Assembly (NCBI RefSeq): GCF_004403515.1
Contig: NZ_SOHH01000112.1
Span: 1-37,594 of the forward strand
Direction of reading: 5' to 3'
From: Cryobacterium fucosi
Lineage (GTDB): Bacteria > Actinomycetota > Actinomycetes > Actinomycetales > Microbacteriaceae
Length of the DNA: 37,594 nt
How positions within the stretch are numbered: position 1 is the stretch's first letter; each line of letters opens with the position of its first letter. The notes below the pieces were generated by a model. That model did not search any database. It saw only the letters and a program-made list of their open reading frames with translations, and had not been told where the DNA came from. Shown here piece by piece: positions 15,056 through 23,701 of this stretch. Made by a program: the position numbers and the translations under genes.

Positions 15056-16033
15056 TCAGATCCAGTCGTTGCGCTTGAACAAGACGTAGAGCAGCACCGA
15101 CAGGCCCACGATCAGGCCCAGCGAGCTGTAATACCCGAACTCCTGGCTGAAGCCGGGGTACGGCACGTTCTGGCCGTAGAACCCGGTGATCGCCGTCGGC
15201 ACGGCGATGATGGCCGCATATCCGGTGACCTTCTTCGTGATCACGTTGAGCCGGTTCCCCTGGATCGCGAGGTTGGCCTCGAGGATGCTGGTGGCCAGGT
15301 CCCGCAGGCTATCGGTCCACTCCATCGCCCGCAGCACGTGGTCGTAGACATCCTGGAAGTACGGGCCCATCTCGTCGCCGAGCAGATGCAGGTCGCGGCG
15401 GAGCAGCGTGTTGACGACCTCGCGCATCGGCAGGATCACCCGGCGCAGGGTGACCAGGCTCTTGCGGAGTTCGAAGGAACGCCGCTGCAGCTGTTCCTGG
15501 TCGGCCGTGGGAACGAAGAGCCGGCTCTCGAGCTCCTCGATCTCGTCGTCGAGGGCCTCGACCGCCTCGAAGTAGCCGTCGACGAGGTAGTCGAGCAGAC
15601 CGTGCACCAGGAAAGCGACCCCGTTCTTCGCCAGGTCAGGGGCGGAGTCCCACCGGGCGACGACCGCGTCCACGTCGAACCGGTCGTTCCGGTGCACCGT
15701 CACGAGGGCCCGGCCGGTGATGAATGCCGCGATCTCGTGCGTGACCACCCGCGAGGTGGCCGGGTCGAGGGCCGCGGAGTATGCGGAGAGGAAGAGGTGG
15801 TCGGGATAGCGGTCGAGCTTCGGCCGCTGGCCCAGGCTGAGCGCGTCTTCGACCGCGAGCTCGTGCAACCCCAGTTCCTCCGCGAGGAGGGCGAGGTCGT
15901 CTTCGCCTGGATCGTCGAGGTCGACCCACACCACGGAGTCCGGCGCCTCCAGATGCTCCGACACGTCGGCGAGCGAGAAACCCTCGCCGACGAGGAGGCC
16001 GTCACGGTAACAGCGGGTTCGAGGTGTGCGCAC
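15056..16033 (-). CDS. CorA-family divalent cation transporter with GQN in place of GMN
   Basis: 325 aa. The GTG at 16033 (MRTPRTRCYRDG) is preceded by GGGAAG; the reading frame is open further upstream but that would overlap the next gene. The large N-terminal cytoplasmic domain includes VVWVDLDDPGEDDLALLAEELGLHELAVEDAL. It is followed by the long stalk helix and two C-terminal transmembrane helices (AAIIAVPTAITGFYGQN and LGLIVGLSVLLYVLFKRNDWI). The pore-mouth signature is YGQNVP instead of YGMN. CorA proteins form pentameric Mg2+/Co2+ channels; GxN variants occur in Zn2+ or other CorA-like transporters, so ion specificity is open. Confidence 0.88.
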   Translation of the reverse strand: MRTPRTRCYRDGLLVGEGFSLADVSEHLEAPDSVVWVDLDDPGEDDLALLAEELGLHELAVEDALSLGQRPKLDRYPDHLFLSAYSAALDPATSRVVTHEIAAFITGRALVTVHRNDRFDVDAVVARWDSAPDLAKNGVAFLVHGLLDYLVDGYFEAVEALDDEIEELESRLFVPTADQEQLQRRSFELRKSLVTLRRVILPMREVVNTLLRRDLHLLGDEMGPYFQDVYDHVLRAMEWTDSLRDLATSILEANLAIQGNRLNVITKKVTGYAAIIAVPTAITGFYGQNVPYPGFSQEFGYYSSLGLIVGLSVLLYVLFKRNDWI

Positions 16034-16061
16034 CTTCCCAGTCAACCAGCTATCGCCCCGT

Positions 16062-16418
16062 TCAGAGCCCGTACAGGTCGTCCCAGCCGTTATCGGACAC
16101 GGTGCCGGCGTCGGCAAATGCGTACGCGTAGGCAGGTTCGGCGCGGGTGGTCAGCACCCGGGTGCGCTCGCGCAGGTAGGCGATGGCGTCGGCGGTGTCC
16201 GGATCCTTGGCCCGGGTCTTCTCCGGCACGCTGAGAAATGCGCTGGTCGGGCCGACGACGAGTTGCACGAGCATGGTGCGCCCGTCATCCGTGAGCGCCG
16301 GCAGCTCCAGGAGCTCGGAACTGTTGCACGCCGGGAGGGCGACCGCCAATTGCAGCAGAGCGTCCGCCGCCCCGTCGGTGGTGAGGAACGATTTTCCGCA
16401 GTACGAGACTCTCTTCAT
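16062..16418 (-). CDS. Hypothetical protein, 118 aa
   Basis: A 118-aa soluble protein beginning MKRVSYCGKSFLTTDGAADALLQLAVAL, with GGGAAAGG upstream of the ATG. The middle part (TMLVQLVVGPTSAFLSVPEKT) is strand-rich and the end reads AYAYAFADAGTVSDNGWDDLYGL. No known motif is recognised. It lies 28 bp upstream of the CorA-like gene on the same strand, so the two may be co-transcribed. Confidence 0.7.
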   Translation of the reverse strand: MKRVSYCGKSFLTTDGAADALLQLAVALPACNSSELLELPALTDDGRTMLVQLVVGPTSAFLSVPEKTRAKDPDTADAIAYLRERTRVLTTRAEPAYAYAFADAGTVSDNGWDDLYGL

Positions 16419-16543
16419 GGAATTGCCTTTCCCGCGACCGTCTTAGATGGATCACACCCAGGTCGATGAAGCCAACGTAGCGCGGCCGGAACGAACCCGC
16501 TGTCGGCCGGAAGGAGGACAAGAGAAAGCGGGGAATGCTCAGG

Positions 16544-18034
16544 TCAACGCCCGAAACGCTCCCAGCTCGCAAGGTCGGCGGGGGTGGCCAGAACGCGCTC
16601 GCGGCCGGCATCCGCCAGTTCGATCCGGAAGCTCGGCGCACCGAGCGTGGTGCGCACGGTCAGTTCCGCGCGGGCCTCCCCGTTCGACCAGAGCAGCCGC
16701 GCCTCGTCGTCGCCACTGGTCTCCCAGCTGAACTCGCCGTCGAACGCCGGATGGGTCGTGCGCAACCTGGCCAGTCCGAGCTGCGCCTGCGTCACCTCGG
16801 TGCCGAGGGCCAGGTCGATCTCGCCGGCCGGGTAACGGTGCCGGTTCACATCCCGGCCGTTCCCGGTCTCAGCGAACAGGGTGGTGTCGTCGAGCCCGCC
16901 GAGCAGGCCCACGTAGTAGACCTGCGGGCGGCCGGGAAGGAAGTGCTGCACGGCCCGGGCGAGGAGGTAGGGCGCCGTCTCCCCGGCGAGCGTGCTGAAG
17001 AAGGTCGCGTTGATCTGGTGCGGGAGCGTGAACCACGCCGGCACCACCGAGGCGATCGACGAGTGGCCGCCGGTGGCCACGTCGGCGCGCGCGAAGATCG
17101 AGGCCATCTCGTCCTGGCTGATCAGGCCCGGACGGTCCCCGCTCGGGCCGGCGTCGATGATTCCGATGCCGTCGTGGGTGTCGAGCACGGTGATGGCATT
17201 CTCCGGCCGGATCTCGAACCAGCGCGCGAGCCGGTCGACGGTGCCGGTGCCGAGGGAGTGCAGCAGGAGCGGTGCGAGCGCGAAGTCATAGACCCAGTCG
17301 ACGAGCGGCGCGATCGCCAGCTGCTGGCTGTAGTGCGCGTGCACCTCGACGAGAACCTCGACCTGGGCCTCGTGGGCCAGGGCGACGACGACCTCGGCGA
17401 ACTCGAGCGTCTCCGGCGTCATGAAGCTGTCGGTGCCGGGGGTCTTCACCGCGTAGCCGACCGCGTCGAGCCGCACGGTGCTGACGCCGCCGTCGGCGAG
17501 AGCGCGCAGCACCCGCCGCAGGTACCTGAGTGCGGCCGGGTGGTTCACGTCGAGGTCGACCTGGCTGGGCATGAAGGTCGTCCAGACGAGGTGACGGCTG
17601 CCGTCCGCTCCCTGGTAGGCCGTGAACGGGAGGCCGGGGCGGGGGCGGTAGAACGCGGTGATGTCGTGCTCGGTGCCGCCGTTCGGGAACACGGTGTCGA
17701 AGGTGAGGAACATCCCCGCGAATTCCGACGCGTCGCCGCGGGCGAGCCAGTCGACGAATTCCGCCGAGGAGGATGACACGTGGTTGACGATGAGGTCCGC
17801 GGTGAGCCCGCGGGTGCCGGAGAGCGAGCGCAGATCGTCCCAGGTGCCCAGGCGCGGGTCGACCGCGGCGTGGTCTACGGGATCGAACCCGGCATCCGCC
17901 CCGTCGAACGGAATGTAGAACGGGAGCACGTGCACGCTCGAGAACGCGCGCAGCGGCCCGTCGAGCACGGCCTGCAGCTCGGGGATGGTGCCGCCCAGTC
18001 GATCGGCGTAGACGAGCAGCTCAACATCGGACAT
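16544..18034 (-). CDS. Sucrose phosphorylase (GH13 subfamily 18)
   Basis: 496 aa, close in length and sequence to the bifidobacterial enzyme. It converts sucrose and phosphate to glucose-1-phosphate and fructose. Family landmarks are VYADRLGG near the start, PFDGADAGFDPVDH, FPNGGTEHDITAFYRPRPGLPFT, and the catalytic set Asp190 (VRLDAVGYA), Glu230 (VLVEVHAHY) and Asp288 (LDTHDGIGIID), followed by NGRDVNRH. No signal peptide, so intracellular. The related glucosylglycerate or other GH13_18 phosphorylases cannot be fully excluded. The ATG at 18034 (MSDVELLVYADRLGG) fits the family start. A ~500-bp leader region upstream contains a c-di-GMP-I-like riboswitch on the same strand. No sugar transporter is adjacent. 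Confidence 0.88.
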   Translation of the reverse strand: MSDVELLVYADRLGGTIPELQAVLDGPLRAFSSVHVLPFYIPFDGADAGFDPVDHAAVDPRLGTWDDLRSLSGTRGLTADLIVNHVSSSSAEFVDWLARGDASEFAGMFLTFDTVFPNGGTEHDITAFYRPRPGLPFTAYQGADGSRHLVWTTFMPSQVDLDVNHPAALRYLRRVLRALADGGVSTVRLDAVGYAVKTPGTDSFMTPETLEFAEVVVALAHEAQVEVLVEVHAHYSQQLAIAPLVDWVYDFALAPLLLHSLGTGTVDRLARWFEIRPENAITVLDTHDGIGIIDAGPSGDRPGLISQDEMASIFARADVATGGHSSIASVVPAWFTLPHQINATFFSTLAGETAPYLLARAVQHFLPGRPQVYYVGLLGGLDDTTLFAETGNGRDVNRHRYPAGEIDLALGTEVTQAQLGLARLRTTHPAFDGEFSWETSGDDEARLLWSNGEARAELTVRTTLGAPSFRIELADAGRERVLATPADLASWERFGR

Positions 18035-18240
18035 TCTGACTCCCGTGCATTCCGGCGGCACGCCGGTCGACGACACGGCGGCAGACCGCGATCCGTGGAG
18101 GAAGCGCGGCACCGGTTCAGAAGTTACGGCACGCGGCAGGTCAACGCAATTTGCGCGTCGCCGCGACCGCCGGCGAGGACCCGAACCACGAGATCGTGGC
18201 GCCAGTGGACTCCGGGGCCGCCTCGTGCGACGGATCCGTC

Positions 18241-18268
18241 GGAACGGGGGGAGCCGCTCGCCCGTTCC
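18241..18268 (-). other. Hairpin between riboswitch and sucrose phosphorylase
   Basis: GGAACGGG (18241-18248) pairs with CCCGTTCC (18261-18268), an 8-bp perfect stem, next to the palindrome GACGGATCCGTC. It lies in the predicted leader and could be part of an expression platform; no U-run follows, so an intrinsic terminator is not clear. Confidence 0.35.
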
Positions 18269-18313
18269 GGACGCTGGATTCTACGAAGGGAAAACTCATT
18301 CTGTGCCGGTCCT

Positions 18314-18388
18314 ATCCAATCGGTAGGCCGGCTGACCTGAGGGTCCCGTGCCTTTGCGACCCCGTCTTGCGGCGGGTGTGCCCGTGCG
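18314..18388 (-). promoter_or_regulatory. Cyclic di-GMP-I-like riboswitch upstream of sucrose phosphorylase
   Basis: The - strand reads GGGCACACCCGCCGCAAG, then ACGGGGTCGCAAAGGCACGG, then GGTCAGCCGGCCTACCGATT. This has the same order and spacing as the aptamer at 6195-6270: GCAnACC, a GCAA-loop hairpin, CGCAAAGGCACGGGACC, and a closing GGCCTACCG. Differences from consensus (GCAAAGGC for GCAAAGCC, and TACCG preceded by GGCC) make it a variant. It lies ~280 nt upstream of the ATG at 18034 and downstream of the permease stop, so it most likely sits in the leader of sucrose phosphorylase. Confidence 0.7.
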
Positions 18389-18390
18389 AT

Positions 18391-18409
18391 TGGCGGTGAG
18401 AAACCGCCA
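18391..18409 (-). terminator. Hairpin after the permease gene
   Basis: TGGCGGT (18391-18397) pairs with ACCGCCA (18403-18409) around a 5-nt loop, ~130 nt past the permease stop and just before the riboswitch. It could separate the permease transcript from the sucrose phosphorylase leader. There is no T-run. Confidence 0.35.
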
Positions 18410-18541
18410 GGCCTGCTCAGGAAGATCGGCAGGCCTCGCGGGCAGTATGGCCGGATGGCGGCGGGACGGCAAGGGCCGCACCGTCCCGGTCGGTTGTCGG
18501 ATCGGGACGGAGCGGCCCGTCGGCGCGGCGGCGGGCTCCCG

Positions 18542-20140
18542 CTACTCGGGGACGACCAGCGCCGGAGTGTCCTTGCGCAGGGTCTCGCCGCGGAAGAAGC
18601 TCGGCTGGCGCCAGTAGGTCAGTCCCATCACCGCGACGCCGAGCAGCAACAGCCCGACGCCGATCACGAAGACGAGTCCGATCCCGAAGAGCTCCGAGCC
18701 GCTGCCGAAGTCCGGACTCCAACTGCTCACGGCGGTCTGCACGAAGACGATCGTGAGCATCAGGCCGCCCAGCCCCGGCACGACCAGCCGCATGACGACG
18801 TTGCGGATGCTGCTGAACAGGCTCTGCCGGAAATACCAGACGCACGCGAACGAAGTCAGCGCGTAGTAGAAACAGATCATCAGGCCGAGCGACATGATGG
18901 TGTCGTTCAGGACGTTGACGCTGATGATCGTCATGACCGCGTAGAACCCGCCCGCGATGGCGCCGGCGGCGATCGTGGCGTAGCCCGGCGAACCGAATCG
19001 CTTGCTGATGGTGGCGAACTTCGGCGGGAGCGCGTTGTAGTGCGCCATCGCCAGCAGGGTGCGCGCGGGGGAGGTCATCGTGGACTGCAGGGAGGAGGCC
19101 GAGCTGGCGAGCACGGCCAGGGACATCAGCACGGCGACCGGGCCCATGATGGGCGACGCGATGGCGGCGAAGATGTTGCCCTGATTGTCGGGGTTGCTGA
19201 GGCCGATGCCGTCGACGCCGACGCCGGAGACCATCATGGTCGCCACAATCAGGGCGAGGTAGAGGCCGAGCACGACGAGGGCGGTCATCGTGCCTGCCTT
19301 GCCGGCGGTCTTCTGGCCGCCCTTGGTCTCCTCGTTCATGGTGAGGCAGACATCCCAGCCCCAGTACACGAAGATCGCCAGCGAGATGCCAGCGGCGAAC
19401 TGGCTGAAGCTCTCCACCCTGGTCGGGTCGAACCACTCCCAGCTGAACGGGACCGCCGTCGTCGAGGCGGCCGAGCCGGCGCCGATGAGCGCCGTCACGG
19501 TGAAGATGCCGAGGACCACCAGCTGGAAGCCGACGAGGCCGTACTGCACCAGCTTGGTGGCGTGCAGGCCGCGGTAGCTCACCCAGACGGCGAGGGCGAC
19601 GAAGGCCAGGCAGGTGACGATGTTCACGGCGGTGTTGTCGGCGAGCGCGGCCAGGTCGGGGTTGCCGGAGACCTCGCCGAGGAAGACGTAAAAGAAACTG
19701 ACCGCGACGCCGGCCAGGCTGGAGAGCACGATGATATTGGCGGCGAGCATGCCCCAGCCGCCCATCCAGCCGACGAACGGGCCGAACGCCTTGGTCGTCC
19801 AGGTGAACGAGGTGCCGCTGTCCGGGGAGTCGGCATTGAGCTCGCGGTAGGCCAGTGCCACGAGGATCATCGGGATGAAGGCGACGATGAAGATCGCCGG
19901 CACCTGGAATCCGACCTCGCTCACGGTCGCGCCGAGGGAACTGGTCAGGCTGTACGCCGGGGCGACCGAGGACACGCCCATCACGACGACCGCGAGGAGG
20001 CCGATCTGGCCGCCCTTGAGGCCCTTCCTGGTGATGCCGTGGGCGGTCCCGGCCGCGTCGTGCAGCTGGTTGCTGTGAACGTGCGCCTGATGGCCGCCGG
20101 ATTGAGAGGGTGGGGTAGGCCTGGTGGAGAGCTCGGTCAT
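18542..20140 (-). CDS. APC-family amino acid permease
   Basis: 532 aa with about 12-14 hydrophobic helices. The N-terminal region GGQIGLLAVVVMGVSSVAPAYSLTSSLG and the consensus-like AYRELNADSPDSGTSFTWTTKAFGPFVGWMGGW are typical of APC superfamily transporters. Another conserved segment is AIFVYWGWDVCLTMNEETKGGQKTAGKAGTM. The ATG at 20140 (MTELSTRP) has AGGGA five to six bases upstream and is preferred to an ATG at 20155. Substrate (amino acid or amine) unknown. A TetR gene lies 180 bp upstream on the same strand and probably controls it. Confidence 0.9.
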   Translation of the reverse strand: MTELSTRPTPPSQSGGHQAHVHSNQLHDAAGTAHGITRKGLKGGQIGLLAVVVMGVSSVAPAYSLTSSLGATVSEVGFQVPAIFIVAFIPMILVALAYRELNADSPDSGTSFTWTTKAFGPFVGWMGGWGMLAANIIVLSSLAGVAVSFFYVFLGEVSGNPDLAALADNTAVNIVTCLAFVALAVWVSYRGLHATKLVQYGLVGFQLVVLGIFTVTALIGAGSAASTTAVPFSWEWFDPTRVESFSQFAAGISLAIFVYWGWDVCLTMNEETKGGQKTAGKAGTMTALVVLGLYLALIVATMMVSGVGVDGIGLSNPDNQGNIFAAIASPIMGPVAVLMSLAVLASSASSLQSTMTSPARTLLAMAHYNALPPKFATISKRFGSPGYATIAAGAIAGGFYAVMTIISVNVLNDTIMSLGLMICFYYALTSFACVWYFRQSLFSSIRNVVMRLVVPGLGGLMLTIVFVQTAVSSWSPDFGSGSELFGIGLVFVIGVGLLLLGVAVMGLTYWRQPSFFRGETLRKDTPALVVPE

Positions 20141-20294
20141 GGTGATCCCTTTCATACGTCTTCGCTGACGATGTGTGGGTGGGGAAGGCGGGCGCGAGGG
20201 AGGGGGTGGCGTCGCACTGCCAACAAAATGAATTGGATTCGTTTAGTTTGGGCGGGGCGGCGCGGGAATGCAAGCGAATCCGAAAGAAATAGAT

Positions 20295-20309
20295 AACATT
20301 CCGGATGTT
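20295..20309. promoter_or_regulatory. Possible operator upstream of the permease
   Basis: AACAT-TCCGG-ATGTT has symmetric 5-bp arms in the 179-bp gap between the TetR gene and the permease. A further pair GGATTCG (20235-20241)/CGAATCC (20275-20281) is nearby. These are candidates for the TetR site; motif inference only. Confidence 0.35.
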
Positions 20310-20319
20310 TTCACCGGCC

Positions 20320-20991
20320 TCAGGCGTCGGGCCCTCGCCTGGTGGCTGCGACGGCCGCGAGCAGCGCCTCGAGCCCGAACCGGAAGGCCACGTCGGCGGG
20401 GCGTTCACCGGTGCTCCGGTCCTGGCCGAGGACGGCGGCGGTGAAGGTCGGGCTCGAGTCTGCCAGGTCGCCGGTGTCGAAGATGTCGGCCGGCGCGTTG
20501 GCGTCGAGGGCGGAGCCGAAGATGAACGACTCAACGGCGACGATGGCCGGGATGAGGGACTCCACTGGCACACCGGCCCCGGCCAGTCCCGCGGCGATGG
20601 TCTCGTACATCCTCAGGGTCTCGGGGGCGCCTGTCACCGGCAGCACGGCCACCAGAGGCACGAGGGGAGCGTGCCGCGCGAACACGTCCCGGTACGACCA
20701 CGCCCAGCGGCGCACGGCGACATCCCACGGCTCCGAGCCGAACCCGCTCACGTCGACCATGGTCATCACGTGGTCTTCCAGCCATTGCAGCACCTCGTGC
20801 TTCGAGGAGACGTGGTTGTAGAGGGCGGAGGGCGCGACCTGGAGGGTCCTGGCCAGGCTCGACATGGTGAAACCGCCGTAGCCCTCGATCGTGATCAGCG
20901 CGAGCGCCGCGGTCGTGATCCGGGCCCTCGACAGCACCGACTCCAGGGGACGTCCCGCGCGGCGAGGCTCACCCCTGGCGTCGTCGGTCAT
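20320..20991 (-). CDS. TetR/AcrR family transcriptional regulator
   Basis: 223 aa from the ATG at 20991 (MTDDARGEPRRAGRP), preceded by GGGAGGAG. The N-terminal HTH is ITTAALALITIEGYGGFTMSSLARTLQVAPSALYNHVSSKHEVLQWL (residues ~26-72), and the C-terminal half is a helical ligand-binding domain. It lies immediately upstream of the APC permease in the same direction and likely represses it, releasing on binding a transported amine or amino acid (inference). Confidence 0.9.
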   Translation of the reverse strand: MTDDARGEPRRAGRPLESVLSRARITTAALALITIEGYGGFTMSSLARTLQVAPSALYNHVSSKHEVLQWLEDHVMTMVDVSGFGSEPWDVAVRRWAWSYRDVFARHAPLVPLVAVLPVTGAPETLRMYETIAAGLAGAGVPVESLIPAIVAVESFIFGSALDANAPADIFDTGDLADSSPTFTAAVLGQDRSTGERPADVAFRFGLEALLAAVAATRRGPDA

Positions 20992-21099
20992 CCGGTGGCT
21001 CCTCCCGAAGAGCGTGAGAAGGCCAGAGTAGACCATCCGAAATGACCGGTGGTCATTTCGCGAAGGCCGCGAGGGGCGGACGCCGAGCGCGCCGAACGG

Positions 21100-21258
21100 T
21101 CAGAGACTGAAGTGCGGGAGGTCGAGGCTGTGCTGTTGCGCCCCGCAGTCCTCGCACTCGAACCAGAGCTCCTCGTCGGCAAGGCTGTCCATCGCCGGTT
21201 CCAAAGCCCACATTCGCCCCCGGCATGCGATTTGCTGACATTCGGGGCTGAAATCCAT
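21100..21258 (-). CDS. Small cysteine-containing protein, 52 aa
   Basis: 52 aa from the ATG at 21258 (MDFSPECQQIACRG), with AGGA just upstream. Two cysteines near the start and FECEDCGAQQHSL near the end give C-x4-C and C-x2-C pairs, typical of a zinc ribbon. Function unknown. The ORF is open further upstream, but that extension has no family-like sequence. Confidence 0.6.
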   Translation of the reverse strand: MDFSPECQQIACRGRMWALEPAMDSLADEELWFECEDCGAQQHSLDLPHFSL

Positions 21259-21365
21259 CGTCCTGACTTTCGTTCTCGGCCGGCGGGAGGCCGACTCGAC
21301 GAAGACTGTACCCCCGATCGGTGCCGAGCACCACAAAATCGTCGCCCGGAGCGTTCGCCGCTGCC

Positions 21366-21394
21366 TTGACACGAACCCGCATCAAAATTACCGT
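21366..21394 (+). promoter_or_regulatory. Promoter for the beta-CASP hydrolase
   Basis: TTGACA (21366-21371), a 17-bp spacer, and TACCGT (21389-21394). The -35 is perfect. An in-frame ATG at 21400 would be leaderless from this promoter and add 34 residues; the family start is at 21502. Confidence 0.5.
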
Positions 21395-21501
21395 GAGCAA
21401 TGAGCCGGTGGTTCGGCCGATTGCTCCACCCGAAGTCGGGCGAACCGGCCGAGATGGTGCAGTCGTGCCGGAGGCGCGTCGATCTCTATTGGGTGATCAT
21501 C

Positions 21502-22887
21502 ATGACGGCACGGACAGATTCCCGGCTCCAGTTCCTGGGGGCAACCGACTCGGTCACCGGCTCGAGGTTCCTGGTCGAATCGGGCGGGCGGCGGGTGCTG
21601 ATCGACTGCGGCCTGTTCCAGGGCTACAAGCTGCTGCGCGACCGCAATCGGCTCGCCTTCCCGGTGGCGCCGGAGTCCCTCGACGCCGTGCTGCTCACGC
21701 ACGCGCACCTGGACCACACGGGCTACCTCCCGGCGCTCGTGCGTGACGGCTTCGACGGGCCGGTCTACGCGACGAAAGGGACCGCTGAGCTCTGTTCGCT
21801 GCTGCTGCCCGACAGCGGCTACCTCCTCGAGGAGGAGGCGAACTTCGCCCGGAAGCGCAAGTCGTCCCGGCACGAGAATCCGCGCCCTCTCTACACGGCG
21901 GAGGATGCGGTGACCAGCCTCGAGTCGTTCCGGCCCCGCAACTTCGACCAGGAGATCGACCTCGGCGGCGGCATCCGGGCCACCTTCGTTCCGGCCGGCC
22001 ACATCCTCGGGGCGGCCCAGATCCGGCTCTCCATCGGCGACTCCGCCGTGCATTTCACGGGCGATCTCGGCCGGGCGAACGACCCGCTGATGCACCCGCC
22101 TCGCCCGCTTGAAGCCGTCGACGTGCTCGTGGCGGAATCGACCTACGGGGACCGCACCCACGCCACGGCCGATCCGGAGGCGGAGCTGGGCGGGGTGATC
22201 CGCCGGGTCGCGAGCCGCGGCGGCGTCATCGTCATCCCCGCCTTCGCGGTCGGCCGGTCCGAGACCGTGCTGCTGCACCTCTCCCGACTGCGCGACCGCG
22301 GGGAGATCCCGGCGATCCCGGTCTACCTCAACAGCCCGATGGCGGTCAACGCCACCGAGATCTACCAGCGCCACCAGGGCGAGCACCGGCTGACCGAGGC
22401 CGAGTTCCGCAGCATGTACGACCTCGCCAGGATGGTGCGCACCGTCGACGAATCCAAGCTGCTCAACCTGCGCGGCGGCCCGATGATCATCGTCTCCGCC
22501 AGCGGCATGCTCACCGGCGGCCGGGTGCTCCACCACATCGCCGCCTTCGGCTCAGACCCGCGCAACGCCATCATCCTGACCGGGTTCCAGGCAGGCGGCA
22601 CCCGCGGCGCGGCCCTCCTGCGCGGTGACGACACCCTGCGCATCTTCGGCCGAGACGTGCCGATCAACGCTGAGGTCGTGGAGATCGGTAGCCTGTCGGC
22701 CCACGCCGACTCCGACGAGATCATCGAGTGGATGCGCGCCGCCCCGGCCGCCCCGGCGATGACCTATCTCACCCACGGCGAGCCCGCATCCTCCGACGCC
22801 CTGCGGCTGCGGATCAGGCGCGACCTCGGCTGGAACGCGCGGGTGCCGGAGCACCTCGAACGGATCGATCCGGCCGCGCCCCGCTGA
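21502..22887 (+). CDS. MBL-fold beta-CASP metallo-hydrolase (RNA nuclease-like)
   Basis: 461 aa. The MBL motif THAHLDHTG (residues ~66-74), ESTYGDR and FTGDLGR with the metal Asp are present, as are the beta-CASP parts: PAFAVGRSETVLLHL, PVYLNSPMA, GGPMIIVSASGMLTGGR, and the terminal SLSAHADSDEII and THGEPASSDAL. Such proteins are zinc-dependent RNA endo- or exonucleases, related to CPSF-73 and the YsH1/MBL exoribonuclease group. The ATG at 21502 is chosen because family members start just before LQFLGATDSVTG. No clear RBS is visible. No obvious operon partner; the TetR gene follows by 39 bp. Confidence 0.88.
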   Translation: MTARTDSRLQFLGATDSVTGSRFLVESGGRRVLIDCGLFQGYKLLRDRNRLAFPVAPESLDAVLLTHAHLDHTGYLPALVRDGFDGPVYATKGTAELCSLLLPDSGYLLEEEANFARKRKSSRHENPRPLYTAEDAVTSLESFRPRNFDQEIDLGGGIRATFVPAGHILGAAQIRLSIGDSAVHFTGDLGRANDPLMHPPRPLEAVDVLVAESTYGDRTHATADPEAELGGVIRRVASRGGVIVIPAFAVGRSETVLLHLSRLRDRGEIPAIPVYLNSPMAVNATEIYQRHQGEHRLTEAEFRSMYDLARMVRTVDESKLLNLRGGPMIIVSASGMLTGGRVLHHIAAFGSDPRNAIILTGFQAGGTRGAALLRGDDTLRIFGRDVPINAEVVEIGSLSAHADSDEIIEWMRAAPAAPAMTYLTHGEPASSDALRLRIRRDLGWNARVPEHLERIDPAAPR

Positions 22888-22926
22888 GGCCGCGCGCGGG
22901 GGATTCCGTGATAATTTCGGCAGACC

Positions 22927-23700
22927 ATGACCGTTCCCCCGCGCAATCACCCCTCGAGCGATGAAGCCTCGGGCACCGCGCCCGCGCCCGCGCGCCAACG
23001 ATCGCTGACCCGGGTCGAAGTCGCCGACGTCGCGGTGCGGCTGTTCCGCGAGCGCGGCTATGAGGCCACGAGCGCCACCGAGATCGCCGAGGCGGCCGGG
23101 GTGTCCCGCAGCACGTTCTTCCGGCAGTTCCGCTCGAAGGACGACGTGATCTTCGCCGACCATGACGAGTTGCTCGGGCAGATCGCCCGGCATTTCGAGT
23201 TGCCGCACGCCGACCCGTGGCTGGCCGTCTGCGATGCGGCGACCATGGTCTTCGAACGGTTCAGGGAGCGCCTCGAGGTCGTGCGGATCAGGGACCTGGT
23301 CGTGCGTGAGACCCCCGCGCTACGCGACCGTGAGACCGTCATGGTGATCCGGTACGAACGGATGTTCGCCAGCTACCTCAGGTCATCCCTCCCCGCGGTG
23401 CCGGCGCTGGCCGCCATCCGCTTCGCGGCCGCCGTCACGGCCACCCACAACTACGAGTTGCGCCGGCTGATCCGCACCTCGGCCGACCATGCCCGGTCCG
23501 ACGACCTGCCTTCAGAGCTGGCCGCCGAACTCGCGGGGGTGCGCCTGATGTTCCGACCGGACGGCCGTCCGCCCGCCGGGCCGGCCGGACCCGCGCGGGA
23601 CCTGGCCGTCGCCGTCTTCCCGGCCTCGATGGACCCCGGCGACGTTGCCCGGGCCGTCGAGGAACGGCTCCGCGGGGCGGCGGGCACTCCCGTCACCTGA
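22927..23700 (+). CDS. TetR/AcrR family transcriptional regulator
   Basis: 257 aa. The N-terminal HTH is LTRVEVADVAVRLFRERGYEATSATEIAEAAGVSRSTFFRQFRSKDDVIFAD (residues ~28-79). The C-terminal domain is helical, followed by a Pro/Gly-rich linker and a last helix (VARAVEERLRG). A tandem arrangement with the acyl-CoA dehydrogenase and an operator-like sequence between them suggests it represses that gene, with an acyl-CoA or fatty-acid-like ligand (inference). Confidence 0.9.
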   Translation: MTVPPRNHPSSDEASGTAPAPARQRSLTRVEVADVAVRLFRERGYEATSATEIAEAAGVSRSTFFRQFRSKDDVIFADHDELLGQIARHFELPHADPWLAVCDAATMVFERFRERLEVVRIRDLVVRETPALRDRETVMVIRYERMFASYLRSSLPAVPALAAIRFAAAVTATHNYELRRLIRTSADHARSDDLPSELAAELAGVRLMFRPDGRPPAGPAGPARDLAVAVFPASMDPGDVARAVEERLRGAAGTPVT

Positions 23701-23701
23701 G

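Noticed and set aside
16535..17776. 413-codon rightward ORF opposite sucrose phosphorylase
   Set aside because: Antisense shadow with no family features.
18417..20573. Very long leftward and rightward ORFs (718 and 613 codons) over the permease
   Set aside because: Both are out-of-frame shadows in GC-rich DNA with Arg/Gly/His-rich, non-membrane sequence; the permease frame has clear APC features.
21400..21501. N-terminal extension of the beta-CASP hydrolase from ATG 21400
   Set aside because: The added 34 residues do not resemble the family start; the promoter position would make it leaderless, so it remains possible but less likely.
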